Assembly (NCBI GenBank): GCA_013288125.1
Contig: JABDCN010000019.1
Span: forward strand, 1-32,502
Direction of reading: 5' to 3'
Origin: Gammaproteobacteria bacterium
Lineage (GTDB): Bacteria > Pseudomonadota > Gammaproteobacteria > DSM-16500
DNA: 32,502 nt
The notes beneath the pieces were generated by a model. The model ran no database searches, was not told the DNA's origin, and saw nothing but the letters and a program-made list of their open reading frames with translations. The translations under genes were made by a program, and so were the position numbers. Below are positions 32,449-32,502 of this stretch, in pieces. How positions within the stretch are numbered: position 1 is the first letter of the stretch; the number at the start of each line of letters is the position of its first letter.

Positions 32449-32502
32449 GTGAGTAAATATGTAATAATCTCAACATGCGAACCAGAATCCCAATCAAAAA
32501 TC

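Overview
The window is AT-rich chromosomal DNA of a gammaproteobacterium. It carries a divergent mreB / gatC neighbourhood, as I recall from pseudomonads and relatives, followed by mreC, mreD and a yhdP-type AsmA giant. Two large low-complexity proteins with nuclear-localisation-like basic patches, a eukaryote-type histidine acid phosphatase, and many dispersed palindromic repeats fit a host-associated member of the Legionellales/Coxiella/Berkiella kind. This placement is an inference from gene content; no rRNA or other taxonomic marker is present.

Layout. 1-493: the 3' end of an unknown gene and a cluster of GTAGGTTGGGCTGAG palindromes. 494-2017 (-): a Gln-rich protein with an internal duplication, a candidate effector. 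2183-2876: a vapBC toxin-antitoxin pair with a promoter/operator; the toxin lacks one catalytic Asp. 2931-4475: a DUF945/YdgA-like protein with an added Cys-rich tail. 4486-10917 (-): the cell-shape operon mreB-mreC-mreD-yhdP. mreC appears to start at a non-AUG codon, and yhdP has absorbed a palindromic repeat that grew into a 21-nt minisatellite. 11087-14263 (-): a 1058-residue candidate effector lying between mreB and gatC. 14477-17665 (+): gatCAB, the amidotransferase that makes Gln-tRNA(Gln) and/or Asn-tRNA(Asn).

17939-22467 (-): two flavoprotein monooxygenase-like paralogues and a secreted histidine acid phosphatase. A 219-nt phosphatase remnant between the paralogues shows that a phosphatase+flavoprotein pair was duplicated in tandem and one phosphatase later lost its 5' part. 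22637-27959 (+): an 1173-residue iron-sulfur flavoprotein, LemA, an HtpX-like membrane protease and an entericidin-like small lipoprotein. 28121-29933 (-): a LexA-like self-cleaving repressor overlapping a Y-family DNA polymerase, an SOS mutagenesis cassette. 30165-31619 (+): a membrane-anchored sulfatase-fold enzyme resembling phosphoglycerol transferase OpgB/MdoB. 31817-32362 (+): a PagL-like lipid A deacylase whose last 28 nt are repeated beyond a palindromic element.

Several genes act on the envelope (MreBCD, YhdP, DUF945, HtpX-like, OpgB-like, PagL-like). At least five families of dispersed palindromes occupy the intergenic spaces and in two cases touch coding sequence. No tRNA, rRNA, CRISPR array, transposase or phage gene was seen.
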